Source: Lachnospiraceae bacterium (GTDB lineage: Bacteria > Bacillota > Clostridia > Lachnospirales > Lachnospiraceae). From it: a DNA stretch of 64,000 nucleotides. A program made the translations under genes and the position numbers. The stretch is from NCBI GenBank assembly GCA_017626325.1, contig JAGAIZ010000003.1, forward strand, positions 149,185-213,184. The letters are read 5' to 3'. Shown in pieces: positions 51,351-60,309 of the stretch (position 1 is the stretch's first letter; every line of letters starts with the position of its first letter). Below the pieces are notes generated by a model, which was not told the origin of the DNA, made no database searches, and saw nothing but the letters and a program-made list of their open reading frames with translations.

Positions 51351-53288
51351 ATGGCAGCAGATTTTGTAATTGCGCTTCTATATATCATAATCGTCTGGCT
51401 GACAGGTCAGTGGACGGTCAACAGGCTGTTTGCCAAGACGCGGGACGGCAGCTATCGTCTGCTTTCCCTGGTGACGGGATTTGCAGAATTGACACTGGTG
51501 TCAACTTTTGGCTATTTTACATGCAGGCTGCCGGTTGGGGCGATCCGGGCGGTTTGGTGCGTGCTGGCAGCAGCGGCGCTCATAGATCTGATCAGGCGGC
51601 ATGAGATCGGGAAAGAGGATCTGCTTGTGCCCGGTATGGTATCCGTGCTGTGGCTGGTATTGCTGCTTCCCGGTATTCTGGGCGGAGATCAGTATTATGT
51701 GTATCGCGGCAACTGCACCGATCAGCAGACGTATGTGGAGGAAACGGTAGCATTGTCTATGCATCCGATCGGCTGGTATGAGAGCAGGACCAGGGAGGAG
51801 ATCGAGCTGGTAAGCGATGTGCTCTGGCGCGGATATAACTGGGCGGTCAAGGATCGTCCGTCGGCGGGGCTGATGATAGCGGTTATGCGCGCCAATCCTG
51901 CCGGAGAGATCTACTGGGTGGTCTATCTGTACAGAATGTTCGTCCAAGCGCTGATTCTGACAGCGCTGCTCTATCTGTTCGGCGTTGTGCTGGGAGAACG
52001 GCAAGCCAGGCCGGTCTGGCAGAGGGCCATATGGCTCCTGGCGGCGGTTCTGTACTGTGTCGGATTATGGGGACAACTGCAGTATGATATCGACGCGGTA
52101 TCACAGATGTCTTCTATTGCGGTGCTGACCGCTCTGACGGCGGTATTCTTTCAATACGCGCAGGAGGTCATTGAAGGACGGGCGTGGAACAGAAGATTAT
52201 ATATACTGGTGATTCTGCTTGCGTCAGCCGGGCTTGCGCTGTACCTCGAGAGCGCCCTTATGCATGGCGCGCTGTATCTGATTACCGGAGTCTGTCTGCT
52301 GCTTCGAACCAGAAGCAGGCTTGAAGCAAAGCGAGCGGTGCAGCTTGCCGGGATTCCCGTACTCGCGCTTTCTATACTGATTATTGCGAATTACCGGATT
52401 ACATCCTTCCTGGCAGGGCAGATCAACAGTTCTGTCAGTGACGGCAGGCAGGCGTGGGCGAATTATTTTAATACATGGTGGCTCGGGAAGCACGGTATCG
52501 ATGAAGGCAGGATCAAAGGCCCGGTGAGCAGGCTGGCGAACTGCATTGTATCAACTTCCGGTATGTATAACATGACTGTCAATTATGAGCGGTATTCCGG
52601 TCTTATATCGATGGCGTTTACGGGGCTGGTAGCGCTTCTGGCTCTCCTTGTGGTATTCTGTATTGTCAGACCGCTGTTTCGCAGGATGGAGCAGCCGGTG
52701 TGGATGCTGTGGGTGATGACGCTGGCGGGCATCGTGATCGTCGTGGGAATGTGTGTGGATGCGAAATACTGGAGCGGAGGGAAACTGCTCTATTATATTT
52801 CGCCGTACCTGTATACATTTCTGTGCATTCCGGCTCTGCGGGTCAGACAGTGCAGGGGAATAGCTGAGAAGCTGGCGTTGTGCCTGGCGGCTGTGCTGCT
52901 TTTCTCCAATGCCAAGATGGTTCTGGAGAAATGCAATGACGTGAGAGTGAACTGGGCATGTTTGGGATACCGGGGAACTTACCCTTCTGATATGATTCCG
53001 GGGCTTAAGATGACTACGGACTTCAACTTTGACACAGATGATCTGGAAGGAATAGACGGTGTGTATATCCGCGATCTGAGCATGGTTTCGGATTATCAGT
53101 TCTATTTGCAGTATCTTAAGGTCAAGCTTACGTGTGCGGGGATTTCGTGGATTCCTGAGAATGATGTGAATTATTATCAGGATTCGGTGGAAGTTTCGGC
53201 CGAAAGGACGCTTCAGGGGAATCTCGCGACGCTGGAGGCAGTGCAGAATGAAGCGGGCAGATACGAGATACGGATTGTACGGGAATAG
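51351..53288 (+). CDS. Polytopic membrane protein, unknown
   Basis: A 645-residue protein with about 13 helices and a soluble C-terminal domain (about 540-645). After helix four there is an acidic outer loop (GGDQYYVYRGNCTDQQTYVEETVALSM) placed where GT-C enzymes carry catalytic acids. The overall layout (about 645 residues, mid-protein helices, soluble end) resembles that of the split 58115/59384 gene, but sequence similarity is weak. Downstream of the SGNH lipoprotein by 14 bases; terminator after its stop. Function unknown. Confidence 0.6.
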   Translation: MAADFVIALLYIIIVWLTGQWTVNRLFAKTRDGSYRLLSLVTGFAELTLVSTFGYFTCRLPVGAIRAVWCVLAAAALIDLIRRHEIGKEDLLVPGMVSVLWLVLLLPGILGGDQYYVYRGNCTDQQTYVEETVALSMHPIGWYESRTREEIELVSDVLWRGYNWAVKDRPSAGLMIAVMRANPAGEIYWVVYLYRMFVQALILTALLYLFGVVLGERQARPVWQRAIWLLAAVLYCVGLWGQLQYDIDAVSQMSSIAVLTALTAVFFQYAQEVIEGRAWNRRLYILVILLASAGLALYLESALMHGALYLITGVCLLLRTRSRLEAKRAVQLAGIPVLALSILIIANYRITSFLAGQINSSVSDGRQAWANYFNTWWLGKHGIDEGRIKGPVSRLANCIVSTSGMYNMTVNYERYSGLISMAFTGLVALLALLVVFCIVRPLFRRMEQPVWMLWVMTLAGIVIVVGMCVDAKYWSGGKLLYYISPYLYTFLCIPALRVRQCRGIAEKLALCLAAVLLFSNAKMVLEKCNDVRVNWACLGYRGTYPSDMIPGLKMTTDFNFDTDDLEGIDGVYIRDLSMVSDYQFYLQYLKVKLTCAGISWIPENDVNYYQDSVEVSAERTLQGNLATLEAVQNEAGRYEIRIVRE

Positions 53289-53317
53289 AAATACAGCAAG
53301 CGATATTTTTATATGCG

Positions 53318-53348
53318 AAAGACCCGGCAGTTTCATGCCGGGTCTTTT
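53318..53348. terminator. Rho-independent terminator between convergent genes
   Basis: AAAGACCCGGCA (53318-53329), loop GTTTCA, TGCCGGGTCTTT (53336-53347): a 12-base perfect stem, followed by T. It ends the plus-strand operon and, with A's on the other side, can also stop the minus-strand oxidoreductase transcript. Confidence 0.9.
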
Positions 53349-53406
53349 GTATAAATTGCCGGGGCTTTCACTTGTAACGGTCAGGCCCTTTTATTTTATA
53401 GCTTTG

Positions 53407-54963
53407 TTAAGCCTTTTCTTCGTGGTATACCTTCTCGGTGTTCACATTCCAGATATTGGTTTTATCGGAAATGCCATTTATGATGTTCTTAACTGTTTCA
53501 AAAGAAGTCACCATGGAGTGATCGATGTTATTATAGCGGTGTTGTCCGTTGCGTCCCACGCAGTAAAGGTTGTCGATGGATTTGAGATAATCCACAAGCG
53601 TGTCGATATCCTTGTAGGTATCAAAATACGCGGGATATGCTTTCTTCACACGTTCCACATGGGAATCCATCACATCGTCCGGAGAATCGATGATTCCCAT
53701 ACGCACGATTTCATCAATCGCGAACCTGGTGAAGTCTTCGTCGGACATAGACCAGTACTTGTCCCCTTCGAAGCAGAAATATTCCAGACCAATCCACACG
53801 GTATGCTCCAGATCCCTGATCATGTAAGGGGACCAGTTATTGTAGATCTGCATACGCCCCAGTTGTACATTGCGGTCGTGAACATAGATCCAGCAGTCCG
53901 GTATGATATTGCCGATGGTTTTTAATTTGGTTTTATTTTTGAGGTTCAATTTAGGCAGCAGCAGTCCTACCGTCATGTAATCGCGGTAAGGAAGTCCGGC
54001 GGCAATCTCCGCCTCCGTCGCTGGGACATCGTTCATGCCGGCGATCAGATCCTTGACGGGCATGGAGGAGATGAAAATATCGCCCTCTGCGGTTACCTCA
54101 GAGCCGTTGTTTTCATAGGTGAGGGAAGTAATGTGATTGCGAGCATCCTTATGGAGTTTGGTTACTTTGCAGTTTGTGAGGATCGTGCCGCCCATCTTCC
54201 TGATTTCATCGGCGGTTACCTCCCAGAGCTGACCGGGTCCAAGCTTCGGATAGCTGAATTCTTCGATCAGGGACGTCTCTACTTCCCGATTCTTCCTGCC
54301 GGGAAGTATCTTGCCGAACATATCCTTGAGGATGGCGGTAATGGATAGCCCCTTGACCCGCTGTGCACCCCAATCGGGAGCGATTTCGCTTGGATGGCGT
54401 CCCCACAGATTCTCCGTGTAGTTCTCGAAGAACATGGAATACAGCTTCCTGCCGAAACGGTTGACATAGAAGTCTTCCAGGGAATTCTCCTTTCTCTTGT
54501 GAACCAGAGAGGCGAGATAACTGAAGCCAACCTCTACGGTAGAGAGAAATCCCATATTAATAAAGGTCTGCGGTTTCAGAGAAATCGGATAATCGAAGAA
54601 TTTCTTCTTAAAGTAAATACGGGATACACGGTTCCTGCGAAGCATGACCTTATCTTCCTTCTCAGGATCGGGACCGCCCGGTGTCAGAGCCATCTCGCGG
54701 TGCAGTACGATGTCGTCGTAAGTCGGAGAACCCTGAGGCGGCAGCATGTGATTCCACCATTCGTTGACCTCAGGCACCTTGGAGAAGAAACGGTGGCCGC
54801 CCATGTCCATGCGGTTGCCCTTGTAATTGACGGTCTTGGAGATACCGCCCATGGCGTCGCTTTCTTCCAATACTATGACTTCATACTCTTTGCTTTGTCT
54901 TAATAATTCGTATGCGGCAGTCAGTCCGGCCGGACCTGCGCCGATCACATATACTTTTTTCAT
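53407..54963 (-). CDS. NAD(P)/FAD-dependent oxidoreductase (UDP-galactopyranose mutase-like)
   Basis: A 518-residue flavoprotein. The N-terminal FAD motif is [18 protein letters not shown], followed by [28 protein letters not shown] and a C-terminal FAD segment [21 protein letters not shown], which resembles the UGM/amine-oxidase superfamily. It is longer than true UGM (about 370 residues), so it may act on another sugar or lipid-linked substrate. GAGGT eight bases before ATG 54963; the frame is open to 55104 but without a site. It is a single-gene minus-strand unit among plus-strand EPS genes. Such proteins are commonly found beside GtrA/GtrB genes. Confidence 0.75.
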   Translation of the reverse strand: MKKVYVIGAGPAGLTAAYELLRQSKEYEVIVLEESDAMGGISKTVNYKGNRMDMGGHRFFSKVPEVNEWWNHMLPPQGSPTYDDIVLHREMALTPGGPDPEKEDKVMLRRNRVSRIYFKKKFFDYPISLKPQTFINMGFLSTVEVGFSYLASLVHKRKENSLEDFYVNRFGRKLYSMFFENYTENLWGRHPSEIAPDWGAQRVKGLSITAILKDMFGKILPGRKNREVETSLIEEFSYPKLGPGQLWEVTADEIRKMGGTILTNCKVTKLHKDARNHITSLTYENNGSEVTAEGDIFISSMPVKDLIAGMNDVPATEAEIAAGLPYRDYMTVGLLLPKLNLKNKTKLKTIGNIIPDCWIYVHDRNVQLGRMQIYNNWSPYMIRDLEHTVWIGLEYFCFEGDKYWSMSDEDFTRFAIDEIVRMGIIDSPDDVMDSHVERVKKAYPAYFDTYKDIDTLVDYLKSIDNLYCVGRNGQHRYNNIDHSMVTSFETVKNIINGISDKTNIWNVNTEKVYHEEKA

Positions 54964-55161
54964 GAAATACCTCGCATTGATGCGGACAAAACGGGCGCAG
55001 AAATGTGTGACCATATTTATCCATAGATATAGATAGTTTATCATGTTTGAGAGAAGATGTACAGACTGGCTTTTTGGATTATTCGGCTTATTCGCCTTCC
55101 GCACGATTTCTTCCGCATGATTTCCTCTCGTATTTTTATAGAAAACTCCGGGCGTATATGC

Positions 55162-55188
55162 TATAGTAATACTGATATTTTGTATTAC
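55162..55188 (+). promoter_or_regulatory. -10 element with overlapping inverted repeat upstream of MBOAT copy 3
   Basis: TATAGT (55162-55167) is a likely -10 element. GTAATAC (55166-55172) and GTATTAC (55182-55188) form a perfect 7-base inverted repeat with a 9-base gap, covering the expected start site, so it may be an operator. The -35 is poor. Confidence 0.4.
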
Positions 55189-55206
55189 GAGAGGATACAG
55201 AGATAA

Positions 55207-56703
55207 ATGCTTTTTAACTCACTGCAGTTTTTGATTTTCCTTCCGGTGGTGGTAGTACTGTATTATCTGATACCGGACAGGCTTAAGAATTTCTGGCTTT
55301 TGCTTGCAAGCTATTATTTCTATATGTGCTGGAATGCGAAGTACGCGCTGCTTATCCTGTTCTCTACGGTGGTGACGTATGCCTCGGGCGTTGTTATGGA
55401 CAAGATCAGGCAGACGGAGATGGAAGCGTCGCAGCGTGTGTTTCGCAAAAAGATATGTGTTGCGGTCAGTTTTGTTTTGAATCTTTCCATTCTTTTCTTC
55501 TTCAAATATATGAACTGGGGAATGGAAAATATCGGTCAATTGCTGAGAGCAATCCATATTACCATAAATGTGCCGGCGTTTGACGTGCTGCTGCCGGTTG
55601 GTATTTCTTTTTATACTTTTCAGGCACTGGGATATACTGTGGATGTATACAGAGACGATATCCGTGCGGAGAAGAATTTCTTCCGCTACGCGCTGTTCGT
55701 GTCTTTCTTTCCGCAGTTGGTAGCGGGACCGATAGAACGTTCCGGGAATCTGTTAAAACAACTGGCACAGCCGAAGAAACTGACCTTTAACAACTTCAGA
55801 GAGGGCACGTTTCTGATGGTCTGGGGTTATTTCCTGAAAGTGGTGCTGGCGGACAGAATCGCGCTGTTTGTAGATACGGCATATGGGGATATTGAAACCT
55901 ACACGGGAGTCTGTCTGATCGTGGCGTCTTTCCTGTTTGCCGTACAGATTTATTGTGATTTCTCCGGGTATTCGGTGATTGCGATGGGAGCGGCGAGGAT
56001 TCTGGGTATTGAGCTGATGGAGAATTTTAATGCGCCGTATCTGGCAGTATCGGTCGCTGAGTTCTGGCGCAGATGGCATATTTCGCTGTCGGGGTGGTTC
56101 CGGGATTATCTCTATATTCCGCTGGGAGGCAACCGCAAGGGCAGGCTTAAGAAATACCTTAATATCCTCATTACTTTTGGAGCCAGCGGGCTTTGGCACG
56201 GCGCAGACTGGACCTATGTGATATGGGGCCTGTTAAATGGAATCTATCAGATCATCGGAGATGTAATGACCCCGGTGAAACGGAAGGCGGTTTTGGTTTT
56301 GGGGATTAAGACGGGCAGCATAAGCCACAGACTGTTGAAGACGGCCGTTACTTTTCTGCTGGTAGATGTTACATGGATTTTCTTTCGGGCGTCTACGGTA
56401 AGAGAGGCGTTTAGAATTATCAGAGGAATACTCACGGTGCATAATCCGTGGGTGTGGATAGACGGTTCTTTATATACCTGCGGACTGGACCAGAAGAACT
56501 TTAACCTCATGTTGTGGGGAATTCTGATTCTCGCAGGTGCGGATCTGTGCAAATATAAAGGAATCAAGCTGCGGGAGGTGCTGGCGGCGCAGGATGATTG
56601 GGCACAGAGCTTGGTAATGATACTGGCGGTACTGGGTATTTTACTGTTTGGTATCTGGGGCGTTGGATATGATGCCTCCAATTTTATCTATTTTCAGTTT
56701 TAA
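55207..56703 (+). CDS. MBOAT-family O-acyltransferase, copy 3
   Basis: A 498-residue polytopic acyltransferase: [83 protein letters not shown] and the catalytic His in [15 protein letters not shown] (near residue 329). It begins like copies 1 and 4 (MLFNS) and is closest to copy 1 in these motifs. It forms an operon with the SGNH protein 14 bases downstream. Together they probably O-acylate a surface polymer; acyl donor unknown. Confidence 0.92.
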   Translation: MLFNSLQFLIFLPVVVVLYYLIPDRLKNFWLLLASYYFYMCWNAKYALLILFSTVVTYASGVVMDKIRQTEMEASQRVFRKKICVAVSFVLNLSILFFFKYMNWGMENIGQLLRAIHITINVPAFDVLLPVGISFYTFQALGYTVDVYRDDIRAEKNFFRYALFVSFFPQLVAGPIERSGNLLKQLAQPKKLTFNNFREGTFLMVWGYFLKVVLADRIALFVDTAYGDIETYTGVCLIVASFLFAVQIYCDFSGYSVIAMGAARILGIELMENFNAPYLAVSVAEFWRRWHISLSGWFRDYLYIPLGGNRKGRLKKYLNILITFGASGLWHGADWTYVIWGLLNGIYQIIGDVMTPVKRKAVLVLGIKTGSISHRLLKTAVTFLLVDVTWIFFRASTVREAFRIIRGILTVHNPWVWIDGSLYTCGLDQKNFNLMLWGILILAGADLCKYKGIKLREVLAAQDDWAQSLVMILAVLGILLFGIWGVGYDASNFIYFQF

Positions 56704-56717
56704 ACGGAGGCATTATT

Positions 56718-58073
56718 GTGAAAAGAGCATTTTGGATTGTGGTATCCATCTTATTCATGACAGCGGGAATATGGAAGCTGACCAGCTTACTGGCACTCAA
56801 AAACGCATATCAGAAGAATCATGTTTTCATGGAGCAGGCGGAGGACTTCGATGTGCTGTTTCTGGGTACAAGCCATGTGATCAATGCGGTGTTTCCGATG
56901 GAATTGTGGCAGGAGTACGGGATAACCTCCTATAATCTGGCAGGACATGCGCATCCTCTGCCTGCGACCTACTGGGTTATGATCAATGCGTTGGATTATG
57001 CGTCGCCGGATCTGGTGGTCGTGGACTGTTACGGTCTGGAGAGGGAGGATAAGACCAGCGGAGAATTCGGGCATCAGTCTTTTGACTCGATCCCGCTTAG
57101 CGGAAATAAGGTGAGAGCGGTATTTGATCTGTATGAGACTACGGAAGAAAGAATGGAATATCTGTGGAATTTCTCGATTTATCATAACAGATGGGATACG
57201 CTTGGCGCCGGTGATTTCATGCCGGAAGACGGCGTCCAGAAAGGCGCGGAGCTTCGGAATGTGGTGGAGGAGCCGGAGATAACGGCCAGAATCGGCGAGG
57301 ATGAAAGCTGTACATTGGATACGACAGGTACAGACTATTTGAGAAGGCTGATCGAAGAATGTCAGAACAGGGATATCAGCGTATTGCTGACCTTCATGCC
57401 GTTTCCGGCAGCCGGAGAGGATCAGCTTGCGGCACGGTATGTGCGGCAGATTGCAGAGGAATATGGAGTCCGATATATTAATTTCCTGGATATGGATATA
57501 GTAGATTATGAGGTTGACTGCTGTGACGCCCAGTCTCATCTCAATGCTTCCGGCGCGCGCAAGGTAACAGAATATCTGGGAAAATATATACGGGAAACAT
57601 ATCATATCGCCGATCACCGGGAAGAAGAGGCGTATGGAAGATGGCAGGAGGATTATGAGGCATGGAGAAGCTATAAGGTGCGGCAGACGACAGGGCTGGA
57701 ATCTTTGCAGAATTATCTGATGATGTTATCAGTCTGTGATATGGATTGTTATATCTACATCGAAGGGGATTCCGGGATCTGGCGAAGCGATGATATCTAT
57801 GTTAAGCTGTTGGAGAATCTTGCCGGGGAGACGGAGCTTATTAAGATGCAGGCGGCCATGCAGAATGGCGGGGCGTATCTTCTTGTGGTGAAGCAGGATG
57901 CGGTTACGGAATATGCCGGAGAAGAGGCAGTTGTATGGAAAGAGGCGTATATGGCCAAGGCGGAAGAAACAGATTCTGTCTCTGACGTAGAGATCGTGGT
58001 GATGAATCCGGCGGATGGAAGTACCGTAGACCGTAAGAGGTTTGCCGACCGGATGTTAATAGATACACAATAG
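56718..58073 (+). CDS. SGNH-fold MBOAT partner (DltD/AlgJ-like) with C-terminal extension
   Basis: A 451-residue protein with an N-terminal membrane helix (about 5-24) and an SGNH-like domain: VLFLGTSHVINAVFP (nucleophile block, Ser) and the Asp/His block CCDAQSHLNASGARKV. A C-terminal extension of about 130 residues (from about 320) has no recognisable domain; it has alternating hydrophobic strands (CYIYIEGDSG, AYLLVVKQDA, DVEIVVMNP). GTG start 56718 with GGAGG eight bases upstream. Probably works with the MBOAT at 55207 on the outer surface. Confidence 0.78.
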   Translation: MKRAFWIVVSILFMTAGIWKLTSLLALKNAYQKNHVFMEQAEDFDVLFLGTSHVINAVFPMELWQEYGITSYNLAGHAHPLPATYWVMINALDYASPDLVVVDCYGLEREDKTSGEFGHQSFDSIPLSGNKVRAVFDLYETTEERMEYLWNFSIYHNRWDTLGAGDFMPEDGVQKGAELRNVVEEPEITARIGEDESCTLDTTGTDYLRRLIEECQNRDISVLLTFMPFPAAGEDQLAARYVRQIAEEYGVRYINFLDMDIVDYEVDCCDAQSHLNASGARKVTEYLGKYIRETYHIADHREEEAYGRWQEDYEAWRSYKVRQTTGLESLQNYLMMLSVCDMDCYIYIEGDSGIWRSDDIYVKLLENLAGETELIKMQAAMQNGGAYLLVVKQDAVTEYAGEEAVVWKEAYMAKAEETDSVSDVEIVVMNPADGSTVDRKRFADRMLIDTQ

Positions 58074-58114
58074 AAGGAGAATGCGCCGGATGCGGCGCGG
58101 TAGTAAGGAGAATG
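58071..58114. repeat. Duplicated stop-codon/ribosome-site motif (about 30-bp period)
   Basis: TAGAAGGAGAATG starts at the stop codon of the SGNH gene (58071-58083); TAGTAAGGAGAATG follows at 58101-58114, with one inserted base. The second copy holds the ribosome binding site and first ATG of the next gene. Confidence 0.5.
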
Positions 58115-59290
58115 ATGTTTTCAATTATCAGTTTGCTGTTCTGGCTGTTGGTCATCCCGTTTTGTATCGGGCTGATACCGGTTCGTTTCCTGTCGCCGGA
58201 CAGGAGGAATCCAGGTTTGGTGATACTTGCGGGCTATTTCTGCATGTGGGCTGTTTTCGGAATCGTTACGATTCCGGCGGTGCTGTGGGTGCAGTATCAT
58301 AATTTCAGTGTGGCGTCGGACTGCTTTACGGTTCTGAGCATCCTGTGCGCGGCGGCAGGGCTGCTTGTGTGGTATCGGAATGCAAAGGCGGGAAATCCGG
58401 GGCTGCTTACCGGGCGAAGCCGGGAGAAATCGCCCATGGTATGGGCGGAGCGGATAGAGTGGTTCATCTTCTTTGGCCTGGCAGGGTTCCAGTTATACAA
58501 AGCGGCTGTGTACGCTTCCTTTGACGGCGACGACGCTTATTATGTGGTAGCGTCTCTGATTGCGCAGCAGGCGGATGTGATGTACCGCATACTGCCCCTT
58601 ACGGGCGGTTCTACAGGGCTGGATGTGCGCCATGCGCTTGCGGTGTTCCCTATGTGGGTTGCTTTTATCGCTGTAAAAAGTGATATACATGCCACGATCG
58701 TGTCTCATGTCGTCATGCCGCTTGTGCTGATTCCGCTGACGTACCTTATGTATTATGAGATCGGCAGAATCCTGTTTCGGACAGAGACTGACGGAGCGGA
58801 TGGAGAAGAGAAAGAGCGGGCGGCGGGTACCGGCAGGAAAAAGACAGGGGATAGGAAAACGGCGGGAAATAGGGAGAAGCTTCCCGTATTTATGATTCTC
58901 ATGTGTATGTTCCAGATTTTCGGTAATGTATCTATCTATACGAATGAGACATTCTTTCTGACCAGGACATGGCAGGGGAAGGCAGTTGCGGGAAGTCTGG
59001 TGATTCCGGCGTTTCTGTGGCTGTTTCTGGCCCTTTATGACAGAATCGGCAAGGAGAGAAGATCGGAAGCGGGGCTGTGGCTGCTTTTGGCGTGCGTCAA
59101 TGTGACGGCGGGAATCTGCAGTTCCATCGCGATCTTTATCGTATCGATACTGACTGCGGTGACGGCGTTTTGTCTGATGATCGTGGAACGGGACTTTAAA
59201 GTACTCGTTAAGATAGGCGCCGCCTGCATCCCGAATCTGATCTATATGGGAATCTATGTGATTATGGCTTATAGTTATCTCTTGGGCTGA
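58115..59290 (+). CDS. DUF6077-type polytopic membrane protein, N-terminal part (split gene)
   Basis: A 391-residue protein with about nine helices. Characteristic segments: YASFDGDDAYYVVASLIAQQADVMYR with the acidic DGDD pair, STGLDVRHALAVFPMWVAF, and IFGNVSIYTNETFFLTRTWQGKAV. These match what I know of DUF6077 proteins, which are longer (about 650 residues) and carry a further soluble C-terminal domain. Here the frame stops at TGA 59288-59290, and the missing C-terminal part follows in the same frame from 59384. AAGGAG precedes ATG 58115 by four bases (alternative ATG 58112). Confidence 0.7.
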   Translation: MFSIISLLFWLLVIPFCIGLIPVRFLSPDRRNPGLVILAGYFCMWAVFGIVTIPAVLWVQYHNFSVASDCFTVLSILCAAAGLLVWYRNAKAGNPGLLTGRSREKSPMVWAERIEWFIFFGLAGFQLYKAAVYASFDGDDAYYVVASLIAQQADVMYRILPLTGGSTGLDVRHALAVFPMWVAFIAVKSDIHATIVSHVVMPLVLIPLTYLMYYEIGRILFRTETDGADGEEKERAAGTGRKKTGDRKTAGNREKLPVFMILMCMFQIFGNVSIYTNETFFLTRTWQGKAVAGSLVIPAFLWLFLALYDRIGKERRSEAGLWLLLACVNVTAGICSSIAIFIVSILTAVTAFCLMIVERDFKVLVKIGAACIPNLIYMGIYVIMAYSYLLG

Positions 59291-59343
59291 GACAGCAGCC
59301 GGGCAGAGCGGCAGCAACAGGACTGAGGCGGCAGCCGGGCAGA
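59284..59343. repeat. 36-bp-period tandem duplication spanning the stop codon of the 58115 gene
   Basis: Copy 1 from 59284 (GGGCTGAGACAGCAGCCGGG) and copy 2 from 59320 (GGACTGAGGCGGCAGCCGGG) agree at 21 of 24 positions. Both contain TGA in the gene's frame; the first is the actual stop. Confidence 0.7.
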
Positions 59344-59383
59344 ATAGATAACAAAATGATGAAACCGGAAATGGAGCAGACAC

Positions 59384-60154
59384 ATGTGGGGCATTTTTCT
59401 CGAAAGTGTAGTTATATTTAAGAATTATATGGGATTTCATGAGAATGGATATCTGGCGGGTATCTATCTCTTTATGCTGTTGTATCTGTGGCTGACGGAG
59501 AAGGACAGGCACAGAAGGGCGGTGTTCGTCTATGCGCCGACGCTTCTGCTTCTTATGTTTTTCTGTCCGTTGTTTCGTAAGCTTTTCGTGCGGGTGTTAG
59601 ACGACGCGGAAACCTATTACCGGCTTCTGTGGCTTCTGCAGATGAGCATAGTCAGCGCTTACGGGATGGTCAGGCTGTGCGGCAGGCACCTGAGAATCGG
59701 ACTGGCAGTCATGTGCGTGGCGGTTATTGCCTGCGGTAATTATGTGTATGACAGCGAACACATTACGAAAGCGGATAATGCCTATCATCTGCCGCAGGAC
59801 GCTGTCGATATCGTGGATTTGATGGAACCGGAGGAAGGACGTATTACAGTGCTTGTGCCGGCGGATTTGATCTATTATGTGCGGCAGTACAGCACGAATA
59901 TCGAACTTCCTTACGGCAGGGAGATGCTGATTAACAGATGGGGCTATTACAATGCCATGTATGAGGCGATGGAGCAGGCGGAGGTGATTGAGACGAAGAC
60001 CTTCGTGACGCTGACAAGAGAATATCCCTGTACGTATGTGGTATTGAAGGAAGACCGCAGGATAGAGGAGCCGTTGACAGACTATGGATTTGCGGTATAC
60101 GGGCAGGTAGGCGAATTCGTCATCTATAAGGATATGACGCTGGCGGATTCCTGA
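59384..60154 (+). CDS. Membrane protein matching the C-terminal part of DUF6077-type proteins
   Basis: A 256-residue protein: four helices in the first 120 residues (including YLAGIYLFMLLYLWL, FVYAPTLLLLMFF, LLWLLQMSIVSAYGMVRL and a fourth at about 104-120), then a soluble alpha/beta domain (about 125-256: RITVLVPADLIYYVRQY, YGREMLINRWGYYN, YTYVVLKEDRR-like YPCTYVVLKEDRR). It is in the same frame as the gene ending at 59290, separated by 31 codons with five in-frame stops. ATG 59384 has GGAG seven bases upstream, so it may still be translated as a separate subunit. Most likely the detached C-terminal half of the preceding protein. Confidence 0.62.
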   Translation: MWGIFLESVVIFKNYMGFHENGYLAGIYLFMLLYLWLTEKDRHRRAVFVYAPTLLLLMFFCPLFRKLFVRVLDDAETYYRLLWLLQMSIVSAYGMVRLCGRHLRIGLAVMCVAVIACGNYVYDSEHITKADNAYHLPQDAVDIVDLMEPEEGRITVLVPADLIYYVRQYSTNIELPYGREMLINRWGYYNAMYEAMEQAEVIETKTFVTLTREYPCTYVVLKEDRRIEEPLTDYGFAVYGQVGEFVIYKDMTLADS

Positions 60155-60230
60155 ATATGTCGGGTGTTTTTGCTGTCGGATTCCTGAATATGGCTGGTAT
60201 ATTTGTTGTTGAATTCCTAATATGACACAC
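60142..60230. repeat. 33-bp tandem repeat spanning the stop codon of the 59384 gene (about 2.7 copies)
   Basis: Copies start at 60142, 60175 and 60208, reading GGCGGATTCCTGAATATG, GTCGGATTCCTGAATATG and GTTGAATTCCTAATATG. The first holds the gene's TGA (60152-60154). Copies decay rightwards into the AT-rich leader of the next MBOAT. Confidence 0.75.
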
Positions 60231-60309
60231 ATGTTATATATGTTGTGCCATATGTATTTTGTATGTTGTGATAGACGGACTATTTTCAGACGGGAGTATT
60301 TAGCGGGAC

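Noticed and set aside
53407-54963. Calling the FAD oxidoreductase a true UDP-galactopyranose mutase
   Set aside because: About 150 residues longer than UGM and the diagnostic UGM substrate-binding motifs are not evident; kept as UGM-like.
60142-60230. Possible CRISPR-like array because of regular 33-bp spacing
   Set aside because: Units are directly adjacent without spacers, decay in one direction, and no cas genes are present.
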